Shown here piece by piece: positions 35,873 to 45,519 of a DNA stretch of 64,000 nucleotides. The notes beneath the pieces were generated by a model that made no database searches, was not told the DNA's origin, and was given only the letters and a program-made list of their open reading frames with translations. The translations under genes were made by a program, and so were the position numbers. Within the stretch, counting starts at the first letter, position 1, and every line of letters begins with the position of its first letter. The stretch is from Bacteroidota bacterium (GTDB lineage: Bacteria; Bacteroidota; Bacteroidia; Chitinophagales; Chitinophagaceae): assembly GCA_023437225.1 (NCBI GenBank), contig JAEZGS010000011.1, positions 124,001 to 188,000 on the forward strand, given 5' to 3'.

Positions 35873-36643
35873 ATGAATTTCAATTTAAGCCAGATACCGG
35901 AAAGGGTTGCCAAGACACGCAGTTCCGGGTTGACCGTTGTGAGTGATAAAGGGCTCAGTCTTGCAGAAGTGAGCTACCTGATCGATTCTGCAGCACCATA
36001 CATCGATCTGGTGAAGCTTGCGTTCGGCACTGCCTTGTTCGCGCCTCAGTTGAGACAAAAAATTGAATTGTACAAATCAAATAATATCCGTGTTTTTCTT
36101 GGAGGGCTGTTATTTGAAGCGTTTGTGATACGTAACCAGGTAGAAGATTTTGAGCAGATACTAAAGGATTACGATATTTCTTATGTTGAAGTTTCTGATG
36201 GTGCCATCAACATATCTCAAGAGCAAAAACTGCAGTACATCTCCAGGTTCAGTGAATATGGAACAGTGATCAGCGAGATCGGCTCAAAGGATAAGGACAA
36301 AGTGCTTGTCACGCCACCGTATAAATGGATTCAGTTGATGCAGGCAGAACTGGATGCTGGTTCAGCTTATGTAATTGCAGAAGCCAAGGAGAGTGGCACT
36401 GTGGGTATATACAGGGATTCAGGCGAAGTCAGAGAAGGACTTATCCAGGAAATCCTTACTAAAATACCAGCTGACCGCATTATTTGGGAAGCACCTGAAA
36501 AGCATCAGCAATTGTATTTTATAAAATTGATCGGGGCGAATGTAAACCTTGGAAACATCGCGCCCAATGAGGTTATCGCACTTGAGGCAATGCGACTTGG
36601 TTTACGTGGCGATTCGTTTGACTTTTACCTCGATTCAGTTTAA
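35873..36643 (+). CDS. Phosphosulfolactate synthase (ComA-like)
   Basis: 256 residues of the (2R)-phospho-3-sulfolactate synthase family, which adds sulfite to phosphoenolpyruvate. The TIM-barrel motifs SGLTVVSDKGLSL, DLVKLAFGTALF, VFLGGLLFEAFVI, YVEVSDGAINIS, VISEIGSKD and IIWEAPEKHQQLYFI are all present. In methanogens this starts coenzyme M synthesis; in Bacteroidota it may feed sulfonate metabolism such as sulfonolipids (inference). Its last four bases overlap the convergent acyl-CoA ligase. Confidence 0.85.
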   Translation: MNFNLSQIPERVAKTRSSGLTVVSDKGLSLAEVSYLIDSAAPYIDLVKLAFGTALFAPQLRQKIELYKSNNIRVFLGGLLFEAFVIRNQVEDFEQILKDYDISYVEVSDGAINISQEQKLQYISRFSEYGTVISEIGSKDKDKVLVTPPYKWIQLMQAELDAGSAYVIAEAKESGTVGIYRDSGEVREGLIQEILTKIPADRIIWEAPEKHQQLYFIKLIGANVNLGNIAPNEVIALEAMRLGLRGDSFDFYLDSV

Positions 36644-38454
36644 ACATACAGGCTTTGTATCACCGGTTGATATCTTTCAAACAAAACCTTTCGTTTTAGT
36701 TTCAATGTAGGTGTCAGTTCACCGCTTTCAACCGTCCATTCACGTGGGAGAAGAACAAAATTCTTAAGTTGTTCTACCTGGCTGAAGAAGTGGTTGTATT
36801 GCTTGATGCTTTCACCGATCAGTGCTCTTACACGCTTGTCGGCTACTGCTGCCATATTACCGGGATAGGTGAGGCCCTGGTGGTGATACCATTCTTTCAG
36901 TGCTTCAAACTTTGGAACAATAAGTGCGCTCACGTATTTCTGTGCTTCGCCAACAACCATGATCTGTTCAATCCAGCGGCTTTCCACCATTTTATTTTCG
37001 ATGGGCTGCGGCGCAACATATTTTCCGCCGCTTGTTTTAAAGAGCTCTTTTTTACGGTCGGTTATCTTCAAAAATTTTCCATCGACCATTGTTCCTATAT
37101 CACCAGTGTGGAGCCAGCCATCACGAATTACTTCAGATGTCAGATCCGGGCGCTTATAATATCCAATCATAACGTTCGGACCCTTGCACAAAATTTCGCC
37201 ATCTTCGGCGATCTTAACTTCTACGCCTTCCAGTAATGGCCCAACAGTGCCAAACATACGATTGCTCTCAGGGTAACGATTCCCGCTGATGATGGGAGAT
37301 GCTTCCGTCAATCCATAACCCTCCTGTATTACAATGTTTGCTGCGGTGAAGACCTTCAGCAATCGAATCTGGCAGGCTGCAGCCCCGGTGATGATGGATT
37401 TTACTTCGCCACCTATTGCTTCGCGCCATTTGCTAAAGACCAGCCTGTTGGCAAGAGCAAGCTGAATCCTGTAACTTAAAGGGAGAGGTGTGTTTATCTC
37501 ATAACGTTCTGCCAGTGCCATCGCCCAGTCGAACAACTTCCTCTTAACGCCTTTTAATTCGCTGCCTTTTCTGAGAATCGTTTCATAGATCTTTTCGAGC
37601 AATCTCGGTACAGTAGTGAAGATGACGGGCTTCACTTCGCGTAAATTTTCGCCAATCGTTTCCATACTTTCGGCGTAATAAACACTTACTCCTGAATAGA
37701 TGAAGCAATAGGTTGCCATACGCTCAAAGGCGTGGTTAAGAGGCAGAAAGCTTATTGCTCTTTTTCCCTTCACACCAACTTCTTCAATGATCAGCGAACT
37801 GCTTAGCATGTTACTGATGATGTTACTATGTGAGAGCATAACTCCCTTGGGAATGCCTGTCGTGCCCGATGTATACAGTATGGTAGCGAGGTCACCGGGT
37901 TTTATCAAATCCATTGATTCAGTTAATTGCTTATGAAGTAAAGGCGAAACTTCAAACAGCAACTCTTTCCAATTCGGCACGCCGGCAACGACGCTGAAAG
38001 AATATATTTCCTGGAGATCCGGTAATTCTTCTCTTATACCAGCAATTTTTTTATACAGTTGCTCATCTCCAACAAACACTATTTTCACTGCGGAATCGTG
38101 CAGTATGAACTTTAATTCATTGATGTTGATGGTTGGATAGACAGGAACTGAAACGGCGCCTATCTGCTGAATAGCAAGATCTACCATGATCCACTCGGGC
38201 CTGTTGGCGCTGATGATGGCTACTTTATCGCGGCTCTCCAATGATCCATCCCCCGAAGAAAGCTGGCGGGCCAGCAAGCCACTACTTAACTGATCAACAA
38301 TTTCCTTCACCTCACTTGTTGAGTATTTTCGCCAGTTGCCGTTTTCCCGTGCACATAGCATGTCTGGCAAGGGGTTATGCTTTAACTGGTAAGCCAAACA
38401 ATCAAATAACCTTGTGGGTGTAGTATTATCCTTCCTCATCAGCCTGTCAGCCAT
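36640..38454 (-). CDS. Long-chain acyl-CoA synthetase
   Basis: A 604-residue AMP-binding enzyme that activates fatty acids to acyl-CoA. Motifs include ILYTSGTTGIPKGVMLSH (P-loop, about 190), the QEGYGLTEASPIIS region, GWLHTGDIGTMVDGKFLKITDR and the C-terminal-lysine region KLKRKVL. The acyl-chain class is inferred from similarity to FadD15/eukaryotic-type long-chain ligases (MADR start, about 600 residues). The neighbouring ComA-like gene is convergent with a 4-bp overlap. Confidence 0.92.
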   Translation of the reverse strand: MADRLMRKDNTTPTRLFDCLAYQLKHNPLPDMLCARENGNWRKYSTSEVKEIVDQLSSGLLARQLSSGDGSLESRDKVAIISANRPEWIMVDLAIQQIGAVSVPVYPTININELKFILHDSAVKIVFVGDEQLYKKIAGIREELPDLQEIYSFSVVAGVPNWKELLFEVSPLLHKQLTESMDLIKPGDLATILYTSGTTGIPKGVMLSHSNIISNMLSSSLIIEEVGVKGKRAISFLPLNHAFERMATYCFIYSGVSVYYAESMETIGENLREVKPVIFTTVPRLLEKIYETILRKGSELKGVKRKLFDWAMALAERYEINTPLPLSYRIQLALANRLVFSKWREAIGGEVKSIITGAAACQIRLLKVFTAANIVIQEGYGLTEASPIISGNRYPESNRMFGTVGPLLEGVEVKIAEDGEILCKGPNVMIGYYKRPDLTSEVIRDGWLHTGDIGTMVDGKFLKITDRKKELFKTSGGKYVAPQPIENKMVESRWIEQIMVVGEAQKYVSALIVPKFEALKEWYHHQGLTYPGNMAAVADKRVRALIGESIKQYNHFFSQVEQLKNFVLLPREWTVESGELTPTLKLKRKVLFERYQPVIQSLYV

Positions 38455-38523
38455 TATTGTGTTTCAATAAGTTTTTGCGGCAATGCCACATAAAAAGTGG
38501 TGCAAAATTAATTCCCCGGAAGA

Positions 38524-39630
38524 TTAGTTGCACTTGACGGGGTAGGAAGTTTCAATGGGAGGCAGATCGATCATATGACATTTCCGACAAAAGTCCGGGG
38601 TCAGGTTTTTCAACCATAAGTTCCTGAACTGCCTGTATTCAGGGCTGTTCAGGCATTTCATGAGCGAGGTTTCGAAGACGTTTCCAAAATTGAGTTCTTT
38701 AGGAAATGGCTTGGCGCAACAGGGAGTCATCCAGCCGTTCCAGCTAATGTAAAAGTGATTCCATGGCAAATGACACTTTTGAAATTCGTTTTTGCTCTTT
38801 ATGTCCCACATAGTCAATTGCACATTCCCAGATGCTGAGGCCACTTTATGTGCAGACTCAAGCTCATTCAAAAATTCGCCGGAATGAAAGAACTCATAGT
38901 AGGAAGCGTCAAGATGCGTGATTGAAGACAGGTTTACCGGTGTGAGGTTCACATCAGTGACTCCCAGTTGCGACGCTACACTCACCACCTCTTTCATTTG
39001 TCTGAAATTTTCCCGAACGATCACAAAGTTGAACATCACGGGAAGCTTATGTTTGGCGCACACTTCAACAATGTTTTTTGTTCTTTCGAGGAAGAAATCA
39101 TAATTCCCAAGCAATCGCACCTGTTCATAGCCTTTACCCACGCCATCGATGGAGATCTGTACTGTATCAAGATATGGAGCAATTCTTTCAATATAGTCTT
39201 CTGCAACAGGCAGATGCGCATTTGTAGAAATAAAAGTCTGTATACCCCGGTTTTTTGACTTGATGTATTTCAGCGTTTCTTCCAGTTTCTTATAAAGAAG
39301 TGTCTCACCCAATCCGGTGAGTCCAATCGAGTCTACAAACGGTGCCACTTCATCTATCACTTTAAACATACTGGCTTCATTGATCGTGCCCTTGTCCATA
39401 TTTGCACCATACCCATACTCCCTGGGACAGGTAATGCATGCGAGGTTACAATGATTTGTTACCTCCAGCATGATAGATGATGGATAAGCTACTTTTGTGC
39501 TCCCGGTCGCCTTCAGGTAAAGCGCATGCGCTTTATTTGCCGAATACCTTAAAAAATTGAAACCCGAAGGCAGTTGCCTTAAACGGTTGTAGATCTTTGA
39601 TAGCCTTCGTTTATTGAGCTTAAATGACAT
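38524..39630 (-). CDS. Radical SAM/SPASM protein
   Basis: 368 residues. The radical SAM cluster motif is CNLACITCP (C-x3-C-x2-C, about 58-65). GLGETLL, STNAHL and ISIDGVG follow. The C-terminal SPASM-like region has cysteines in KCHLPW, WMTPCCAKPF and FCRKCHMI for auxiliary clusters. The family modifies peptides, cofactors or sugars; the substrate here is not recognisable and no small precursor peptide was seen next to it. It lies 55 bp after the ROK kinase gene on the same strand. Confidence 0.82.
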   Translation of the reverse strand: MSFKLNKRRLSKIYNRLRQLPSGFNFLRYSANKAHALYLKATGSTKVAYPSSIMLEVTNHCNLACITCPREYGYGANMDKGTINEASMFKVIDEVAPFVDSIGLTGLGETLLYKKLEETLKYIKSKNRGIQTFISTNAHLPVAEDYIERIAPYLDTVQISIDGVGKGYEQVRLLGNYDFFLERTKNIVEVCAKHKLPVMFNFVIVRENFRQMKEVVSVASQLGVTDVNLTPVNLSSITHLDASYYEFFHSGEFLNELESAHKVASASGNVQLTMWDIKSKNEFQKCHLPWNHFYISWNGWMTPCCAKPFPKELNFGNVFETSLMKCLNSPEYRQFRNLWLKNLTPDFCRKCHMIDLPPIETSYPVKCN

Positions 39631-39685
39631 ATGTTATTGCAAATAGAGAATACAACTCGAAATTACAATTAGCATCTGTCTTTTG

Positions 39686-40561
39686 TCAAAAACTTTCCCG
39701 CCATAAACATGCGGCACCAAGCAATGCGGCCTCTTCACCAAGTTGTGCGCGAATGAGTTTCCACTTTAACCCTTCGCTTGCGAGAACCTCATTTGTGGCA
39801 TAAATGAAATGATCCCATGCTTTTGAAATGTTGCCGCCGATGACCACTGCCTGTGGCGCTTGCTCAGCATAGCGTTTGATCAAAACAGTGCCGAGGTTTT
39901 TTCCAAAGTCAGTAAATGCCTGCACCGCATTGCTATCAACCGGTATACGGTCGGCAATATCCCTGACGCCGTCCAATCGATATCCTGTTCTATCCTCATA
40001 GTTGGTGATCAGCCATCTTGCACACGCATAATCTTCAGCGCGACTGTCAAGATAAGGCATACACCAAAGATCGCCTTCATGCAGCTGATCGTCGTAATAT
40101 GCAGCAGAACCTAAGCCGGTACCTAACGTCACTCCAACAACATTATCGTAACCCCGGGCGGCGCCACCATGTAGTTCACCAATTAAATATGCAGATGCAT
40201 CGTTGATCATGCGTATGTCCCCAGGAGCAATATTAAGCGCGTCAGCCAGCAATTCTTTTACATTGAGGCCATATAGCTGATCATACTTGTTTAGCCCCTT
40301 AATAAGGCTGATACCCTTTTCGTAATCAAAAGGGCCAGGCATGGCAATTCCGAGGCGGCCCGCCGGGAACCCGGCAAGTTCGTGACTTGCCCGAATGGCA
40401 CTGCACCACTGCTGTATCACTGCATCCGCGCTTAATTCCGGATTTACATGTGAACGGGATAACGTTTCACGGAGCAATTCACCATTCTTGATGTCAGCAA
40501 CGCAAACGCTGATATGCGTTCCACCTATGTCAATGCCCGTTGTAAGATTGTTGTAAATCAT
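39686..40561 (-). CDS. ROK-family sugar kinase-like protein
   Basis: 291 residues with phosphate-1 motif GIDIGGTHISVCVAD, INDASAYLIGEL (catalytic Asp in INDA) and GVTLGTGLGSA. The usual ROK zinc motif C-x-C-G-x2-G-C is absent: that region reads EGDLWCMPYLDSRAEDYACARW. Likely a glucokinase or related hexose kinase. The start codon at 40561 abuts the repeat array, so any promoter lies inside or beyond that array. It is separated from the PUL operon's GH92 gene by the array only. Confidence 0.82.
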   Translation of the reverse strand: MIYNNLTTGIDIGGTHISVCVADIKNGELLRETLSRSHVNPELSADAVIQQWCSAIRASHELAGFPAGRLGIAMPGPFDYEKGISLIKGLNKYDQLYGLNVKELLADALNIAPGDIRMINDASAYLIGELHGGAARGYDNVVGVTLGTGLGSAAYYDDQLHEGDLWCMPYLDSRAEDYACARWLITNYEDRTGYRLDGVRDIADRIPVDSNAVQAFTDFGKNLGTVLIKRYAEQAPQAVVIGGNISKAWDHFIYATNEVLASEGLKWKLIRAQLGEEAALLGAACLWRESF

Positions 40562-40734
40562 AATTCAGAATTCGTAATTCGTAATTCGTAATTCGTAATG
40601 CGTAATGCGTAATGCGTAATTCGAAATGCAGAATTGTAAATCATTCGCATTTACCATTTCCCATTTCCCATTAGCCATTTTCCGTTTCCCATTTCCCATT
40701 TTCCATTTCCCATTTCCCATTTTCCATTTCCTAC
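40562..40734. repeat. Heptamer array between GH92 and the ROK kinase gene
   Basis: The left part has about nine head-to-tail copies of TCGTAAT/GCGTAAT; the right part has about a dozen copies of CCATTTC/CCATTTT. It fills the whole gap between the ROK start codon and the GH92 stop codon. An ORF across it translates to a spurious KWKMGNGK-like repeat. Confidence 0.9.
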
Positions 40735-43446
40735 TTAGTATGCCGGCAATTTCGTTCCCCAACTCATGTTGGGTTTATCCCCGAGCCAGAGTTCAAGTGT
40801 TCCTCCTTTTGAAAATGTTTCGTGATCAAAGAAGAAATCGTTGTGCTCCTTATCGTTCAGACTTGCCCGCTGGATGTAATCATTTCCCTTGGTTGCATTG
40901 TGTGTAACGATGCGAAACTGTTTACCACCGTAATAGCGGCCATCGAGTTTAATGGTTATTTCATCAAAAACGGGCGATGTGATCTCGTAGAAGGGTTTGA
41001 GAGATTGATTGCCGAGGACATTGAACAATCCGATTGACATTAGCGCGCTTACGGCGCCCATTTGTCCCTGGTCTTCGTCATGACCACCATAACCAAGATC
41101 GGGTGTGGTTCCTCCATACGCCTGTTCCTGAACGCGACGCACCCAATATTGTGTAAGCCACGGCTTTCCTGCATAGCTGAACACATGTGCGTTTGAGCAG
41201 CCTGGCTGATTGGCATAGCTCACATAGCCCTCTGTATAGCCGTATACATAATCACTTTGCCTCGATTGCTCAAATGCATAATTCAATTTTGTTGCAAACG
41301 TGTCGTTGCCTCCCATCATTTTGGCAAGCTCCGGCAATGCATGTGAAAGTCCCCAGGTAGCCTGCCATGCATTCGCTTCAACCCAACCACTTCCATTTAA
41401 AGGATCGGTATGTGCGAACTCACCTTTATCGTTTTTAGGGAATAACAATTTATGTTCGTTGTTGAACAAAGTCTTCCAGCCGTTGGCGCGCTTAGTGAAG
41501 AATTGAACATCTTTTTTCAGGTTTAATTTCGAAGCCATTTGTGCAATGCCCCAATCCTGGAAACTCGCTTCAATGCTTATACCTGCATTGTTTGGCCAGA
41601 AGCCATTTCGCGTATAGAAATTTATTTCGTCTTTACTGCCGAGCATTCCACCTGGCAGGTGATTGCGTTTTACCACCTGGTAAGCATGCTTCGGATCGAC
41701 TTTCTTCATCAGCCCTTTCATGAACGTACTGATCACCAGGTTTGAGGTAGGGGAGCTGGTCATGATGTAGGAATAACCACCACCGGAAGGGCCTCTTGGT
41801 AGCAGGTAACCATTATTTGCATATTCGATCATCGACGCCGTGAAATCATCCATTACTTCTGGCCATGCAAGACCCCAGAGAATATTCAGATTCCATTGGC
41901 TCAACCAAAAAGCATCGGAATTATACATATTGAATTTAAGGTTTCCGTTTGCATCTTTTGGTATGCGTTTTACTTTGAAAACTGCATCTGTAAATGTTCC
42001 ATCACGAACGCCTGTTGTACGATCGGGATAATCGCCGGATACATCATTTGTTTTATGGCGACCGAGCAACACATGCCAAAGGTCAGTATAGAATTTTACC
42101 TGTTGTTCGTTCGTGCCACCTTTAATATCGATACGTCCCAGCCATTGATTCCATAGGGTTTGAGCACTGTTCTTTACTTCATCAAAATTCCAGGTGGTGC
42201 ATTCCTGTTCCAGATTGTTCCGAGCATTATCGATGCTTGTGTACGACAGGCCTGTCTTCATTTGAACAACCGCTCCTTTATCCAGGTCGTATTCAGCAGC
42301 GATGGCTACACTATCGCCAGAAATATTCCGGAGATTATTTGTTTGCAGTTTTCCTTTCCATCCATTGAGTGTTTTGAATGGTTTATCGAAGCGGATAACA
42401 AAAAACAGTTTCACGTCTTTGGGACCGCCCCAATATCTTTTCGTTGATGAAAAAGAACCTTCAATTTCAGTGTCACTTATTCTCGTTACCTCGGCATTTT
42501 CCATGGTGCTGTTTGGTAATGTACCACCAAGATTTATGATGATTCGCGCATTTGTCTTACGCAGATATTGAAATTTATAAAAGCTCACGCGATCAGTTGC
42601 GGTTTGTTCCACACGGATCTTATGATCCTGTAAAAAGAGTCGGTGATAACCAGGCTGAACGATCTCGTCATCATGATTAAAGGCTGACTTCCACGCTGCT
42701 TCTCCACCAGAAGGATCAATTGAAGTAGTAGACGGCATGATCTCTACGCCAGCCATCATCCAATCATGAATTTGCCCAAAGCCGAGTATGTGTTTCTCAT
42801 TGTAATTATAACCTCCGCCATTCTGATTCTTATTACGTGTATGTGGTGCTGCACCTACCATCCCAAAAGGAACACCTCCTGTGATGAAAAAAAAATAACG
42901 CCCACGGTTCGTCTCGATATACGGATCTACACGTGATACATAGTCGACTGCTTCGTTAGCAGTTGGAAAAATTTCGAACTCAGAAAGACCCAGATCACTT
43001 CCTGTACCATCAGTTGTGACAAATCGCACCCATTTTATCTTTCTTGATGAAAATCGAATCGACTTACCGGTTCCATCATTGAGTAATTCATTGACCCATA
43101 CGACAGAGCCATCACTGAAAATTAATTTGCCTCCCGCGATGTGTTCAGATAACGAAACACGGTCATATAATACGATTCTATTGATCTCTACTGGATCGTT
43201 GAAGTCGAGTTGTATCCATGGAAAACGAATATAGCCCCAGTCCGTTGTAACCCCTTCACAAGCCCATTCACCAGCCTCATCTACGCCGATGATACCATCA
43301 TTGACATTCGTTGCAGCAAACTTCGCGTTGAGGGAAGTTGAAGCGGTCACTTTCGCAGTCGGCGCGATGTTGCCGGGTCCTGCCATTGCGGTGGCGGAGA
43401 AGAACGAAACACAGAGTAAGCAAAAGAAAAAATTAATGAAACGCAT
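40735..43446 (-). CDS. Secreted GH92 alpha-mannosidase with N-terminal discoidin-like domain
   Basis: 903 residues; signal peptide MRFINFFFCLLCVSFFSATAMA. Residues of about 25-165 form an F5/8C-like carbohydrate-binding domain (WIQLDFNDPVEINRIVLYD). The GH92 domain follows, from VDYVSRVDPYIETNRGRYFFF. It has the FNPMIGxxxxGH-type GVPFGMVGAAPHTRN segment, the central catalytic-domain region with SDAFWLSQWNLNILWG, GISIEASFQDWGIAQM, and DLGYGGHDEDQGQMGAVSALMSIG carrying the Asp/Glu cluster. The family removes alpha-mannose in a calcium-dependent, inverting reaction. It is the last gene of the PUL operon, 6 bp after the lactonase gene. Confidence 0.9.
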   Translation of the reverse strand: MRFINFFFCLLCVSFFSATAMAGPGNIAPTAKVTASTSLNAKFAATNVNDGIIGVDEAGEWACEGVTTDWGYIRFPWIQLDFNDPVEINRIVLYDRVSLSEHIAGGKLIFSDGSVVWVNELLNDGTGKSIRFSSRKIKWVRFVTTDGTGSDLGLSEFEIFPTANEAVDYVSRVDPYIETNRGRYFFFITGGVPFGMVGAAPHTRNKNQNGGGYNYNEKHILGFGQIHDWMMAGVEIMPSTTSIDPSGGEAAWKSAFNHDDEIVQPGYHRLFLQDHKIRVEQTATDRVSFYKFQYLRKTNARIIINLGGTLPNSTMENAEVTRISDTEIEGSFSSTKRYWGGPKDVKLFFVIRFDKPFKTLNGWKGKLQTNNLRNISGDSVAIAAEYDLDKGAVVQMKTGLSYTSIDNARNNLEQECTTWNFDEVKNSAQTLWNQWLGRIDIKGGTNEQQVKFYTDLWHVLLGRHKTNDVSGDYPDRTTGVRDGTFTDAVFKVKRIPKDANGNLKFNMYNSDAFWLSQWNLNILWGLAWPEVMDDFTASMIEYANNGYLLPRGPSGGGYSYIMTSSPTSNLVISTFMKGLMKKVDPKHAYQVVKRNHLPGGMLGSKDEINFYTRNGFWPNNAGISIEASFQDWGIAQMASKLNLKKDVQFFTKRANGWKTLFNNEHKLLFPKNDKGEFAHTDPLNGSGWVEANAWQATWGLSHALPELAKMMGGNDTFATKLNYAFEQSRQSDYVYGYTEGYVSYANQPGCSNAHVFSYAGKPWLTQYWVRRVQEQAYGGTTPDLGYGGHDEDQGQMGAVSALMSIGLFNVLGNQSLKPFYEITSPVFDEITIKLDGRYYGGKQFRIVTHNATKGNDYIQRASLNDKEHNDFFFDHETFSKGGTLELWLGDKPNMSWGTKLPAY

Positions 43447-43452
43447 GTCGTT

Positions 43453-44292
43453 TTATTTCTGATTATTTTGAATGGAAGTAAGTTGAATTCGCGCGATGTG
43501 CCAGCGTCCAAGGTTGGCCACATACATATAATTCCCATCAGGCGAAACAGCCATGTTTGTGGGGTTGCAAATTGTATGTGCTTCCCAATCGTGAATAAAC
43601 GTACTCAGTGCACCTGATTTGTTTAAGCGATATATTGTATTAGGCGAATAACAGGATATATACAAATCACCATCAGAACCTGTGCAAATTCCATCAGGGC
43701 ATGTCTCTTTTATTTCAATGAGTATTTTTCTCTCGCCGGCGGATCCATCTTCTGTTATCGCCACAGCTTCCACTCCCGGCAGCCATGTGCAGGCTACGTA
43801 TAAGTATTTTTTATCGTGAGAAAGGCACATGCCATTCGGGAAATTGAAAGGTCCTTCATGCCATATTGTGGCCGCCCCGGTGCTTTTGATTTTATATATG
43901 CATCCATTCACTTGCCTGAAAGCGCCGCTATCCGAAACATAGAGATTTCCTTCGCTGTCAAATACGGGATAATTGGGAATATTTATTGCGCGTCCCTGTA
44001 TGTGTGTAAACAGACATGTCAATGATGCTGTACGCAGATCGAGTTTCCAGATGCATTTCTTTTTCAGATCACAGATAGCAAGCCACTGATGATCTGGTGA
44101 AAATGCAATCCCGAGTACAAACCCGCCTGTATTTGCAATGAGTTCGCACTGTTTGCCGTCCGGGGAAATTTTGTAGATCTGTCCCGCTTCGCCGCCGGCC
44201 CATACTGATCCATCTGTGTGTATTGCAACGCACTCCGGGTGATCAAGGCCATCATAGAATATTTCAACTTCTTCAATCGTTTTTTGCATCAT
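43453..44292 (-). CDS. SMP-30/gluconolactonase-family lactonase
   Basis: 279 residues in a six-bladed propeller. Motifs include EGxxxD-type YDGLDHPECVAIHTDGSVWAGG, FVLGIAFSPDHQWLAICD, FDSEGNLYVSDSG, FNFPNGMCLSHDKKYLYVACTWLP (metal ligand Asn) and CPDGICTGSDGDLYISCY (metal ligand Asp). The family hydrolyses aldono- and aldarolactones. The start at 44292 is the ATGA overlap with the dehydratase stop, and a GGAG-free leader makes coupling likely. With its neighbours it completes an oxidation, lactonase and dehydratase sequence. Confidence 0.85.
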   Translation of the reverse strand: MMQKTIEEVEIFYDGLDHPECVAIHTDGSVWAGGEAGQIYKISPDGKQCELIANTGGFVLGIAFSPDHQWLAICDLKKKCIWKLDLRTASLTCLFTHIQGRAINIPNYPVFDSEGNLYVSDSGAFRQVNGCIYKIKSTGAATIWHEGPFNFPNGMCLSHDKKYLYVACTWLPGVEAVAITEDGSAGERKILIEIKETCPDGICTGSDGDLYISCYSPNTIYRLNKSGALSTFIHDWEAHTICNPTNMAVSPDGNYMYVANLGRWHIARIQLTSIQNNQK

Positions 44293-45515
44293 CTGCTTTT
44301 TAGTTGTGCCCAACGGTTGTTGTCATTCAATACCGAAAACCATTCTTTACGAAACGGATCCCGGTCGTATTGATATCCTCCTGTTTGCTTATAATATTCG
44401 TTGTACCGCTGCACTTTAGTTTTATCCAGCGTTATACCAAGTCCTGGTCCCTGCGGAACAGCGATGGCTCCATTCACATACTTCATCTTTCCGCCTTCAA
44501 TGATATCGTCTGTCAGATGATGATAGTGTGCATCTGCAGCAAAGGAAAGGTTCGGTAACGCTGCGCCAAGATGCAACATGGTAGCCAGTTGTATGCCCAG
44601 CTCGCCGGAGCTGTGTACAGAAACACCCAGTTGCATTTTTTCGCATACTGTACCTGCTTTCATTGCCTGCCTCAATCCACCCCAGAAAGTTGTATCGAGA
44701 AGTATCACATCAATGGAATCATTGCGGATACAGGAAGCAAGCTGTTCAAAGTTAACCACCACTGTATTTGTTGCTGTGGGAATTCTAACACGGTTTTTCA
44801 CTCTTCGCATTCCTTCAAGTCCGAAAGTTGGGTCTTCGTAATAATCGTTTGGCAGATCTTCAATAGCGTGACCGATTCGGATGGATTCTTCAACAGACCA
44901 TATTGCGTTTGGATCGATCCTCACTTTATGCGCTGGAAACGCATTTGATATGGCCCGGAATACTTCAATTTCATGATCGGGATGAAATACACCTGCTTTA
45001 AGTTTGTGCGATGTGAATCCGTGTTGCTCTACAAGCTGCTTTGCATGTGCAACCATCTCTTCAACTGTTTCTTCAGCACCAGTATTATTTGTTTCGTTTG
45101 CATATCGAAAGAACAGGTAGGATGCAAATGGTACGGATTCCCGCAATGATCCACCAAGCAGATCACATGCGCGTATGCCGAATTTTTTTCCGATGATGTC
45201 GATGCAGGCAAATTCAATTGCCGCATGCAGTTGTGTTCGATTATTATAAAGGGATGCTGTGGGATTGCAGATCTTCCAATACAATGCTTCGAGCTGAAGC
45301 GGATCGTGGCCAATCAGGTATGTTTTCAATCCTGCAAATGCCGCTTCAGCGGATTCCCCACCGCCGCCCATTTCACCGAGCCCTGTAATTCCTTCATCGG
45401 TTTCCACTTCAACGATGGTTCGGATGAATCGACCCCAGTGACAGCCATTGGCATGACGAATGGGTGCTTCAAGTGGAACTGCAACAGTAGTAGCTTTTAT
45501 ATCGGTTATGCGCAT
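44289..45515 (-). CDS. Glucarate dehydratase-like enolase-superfamily enzyme
   Basis: 408 residues. The GlucD-type active-site pattern is visible: KLKAGV (K-x-K base), RIDPNAIWS (Asp and Asn), YYEDPTFG (Glu), IPTATNTVV (Asn, third metal position), ILLDTTFWGGLRQ and VSVHSSGELGI (His base). The enzyme would dehydrate an aldonate or aldarate to its 2-keto-3-deoxy form. The canonical ADPHFW motif is changed to LDTTFW, so the substrate may differ from glucarate. ATG 45515 gives a clean enolase N-terminus and lies 4 nt after the SDR stop. Confidence 0.83.
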   Translation of the reverse strand: MRITDIKATTVAVPLEAPIRHANGCHWGRFIRTIVEVETDEGITGLGEMGGGGESAEAAFAGLKTYLIGHDPLQLEALYWKICNPTASLYNNRTQLHAAIEFACIDIIGKKFGIRACDLLGGSLRESVPFASYLFFRYANETNNTGAEETVEEMVAHAKQLVEQHGFTSHKLKAGVFHPDHEIEVFRAISNAFPAHKVRIDPNAIWSVEESIRIGHAIEDLPNDYYEDPTFGLEGMRRVKNRVRIPTATNTVVVNFEQLASCIRNDSIDVILLDTTFWGGLRQAMKAGTVCEKMQLGVSVHSSGELGIQLATMLHLGAALPNLSFAADAHYHHLTDDIIEGGKMKYVNGAIAVPQGPGLGITLDKTKVQRYNEYYKQTGGYQYDRDPFRKEWFSVLNDNNRWAQLKSR

Positions 45516-45519
45516 ATTA

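Noticed and set aside
40565..40762. 65-codon minus-strand ORF with KWKMGNGK repeats
   Set aside because: A product of the heptamer array; it also runs into the GH92 gene's 3' end.
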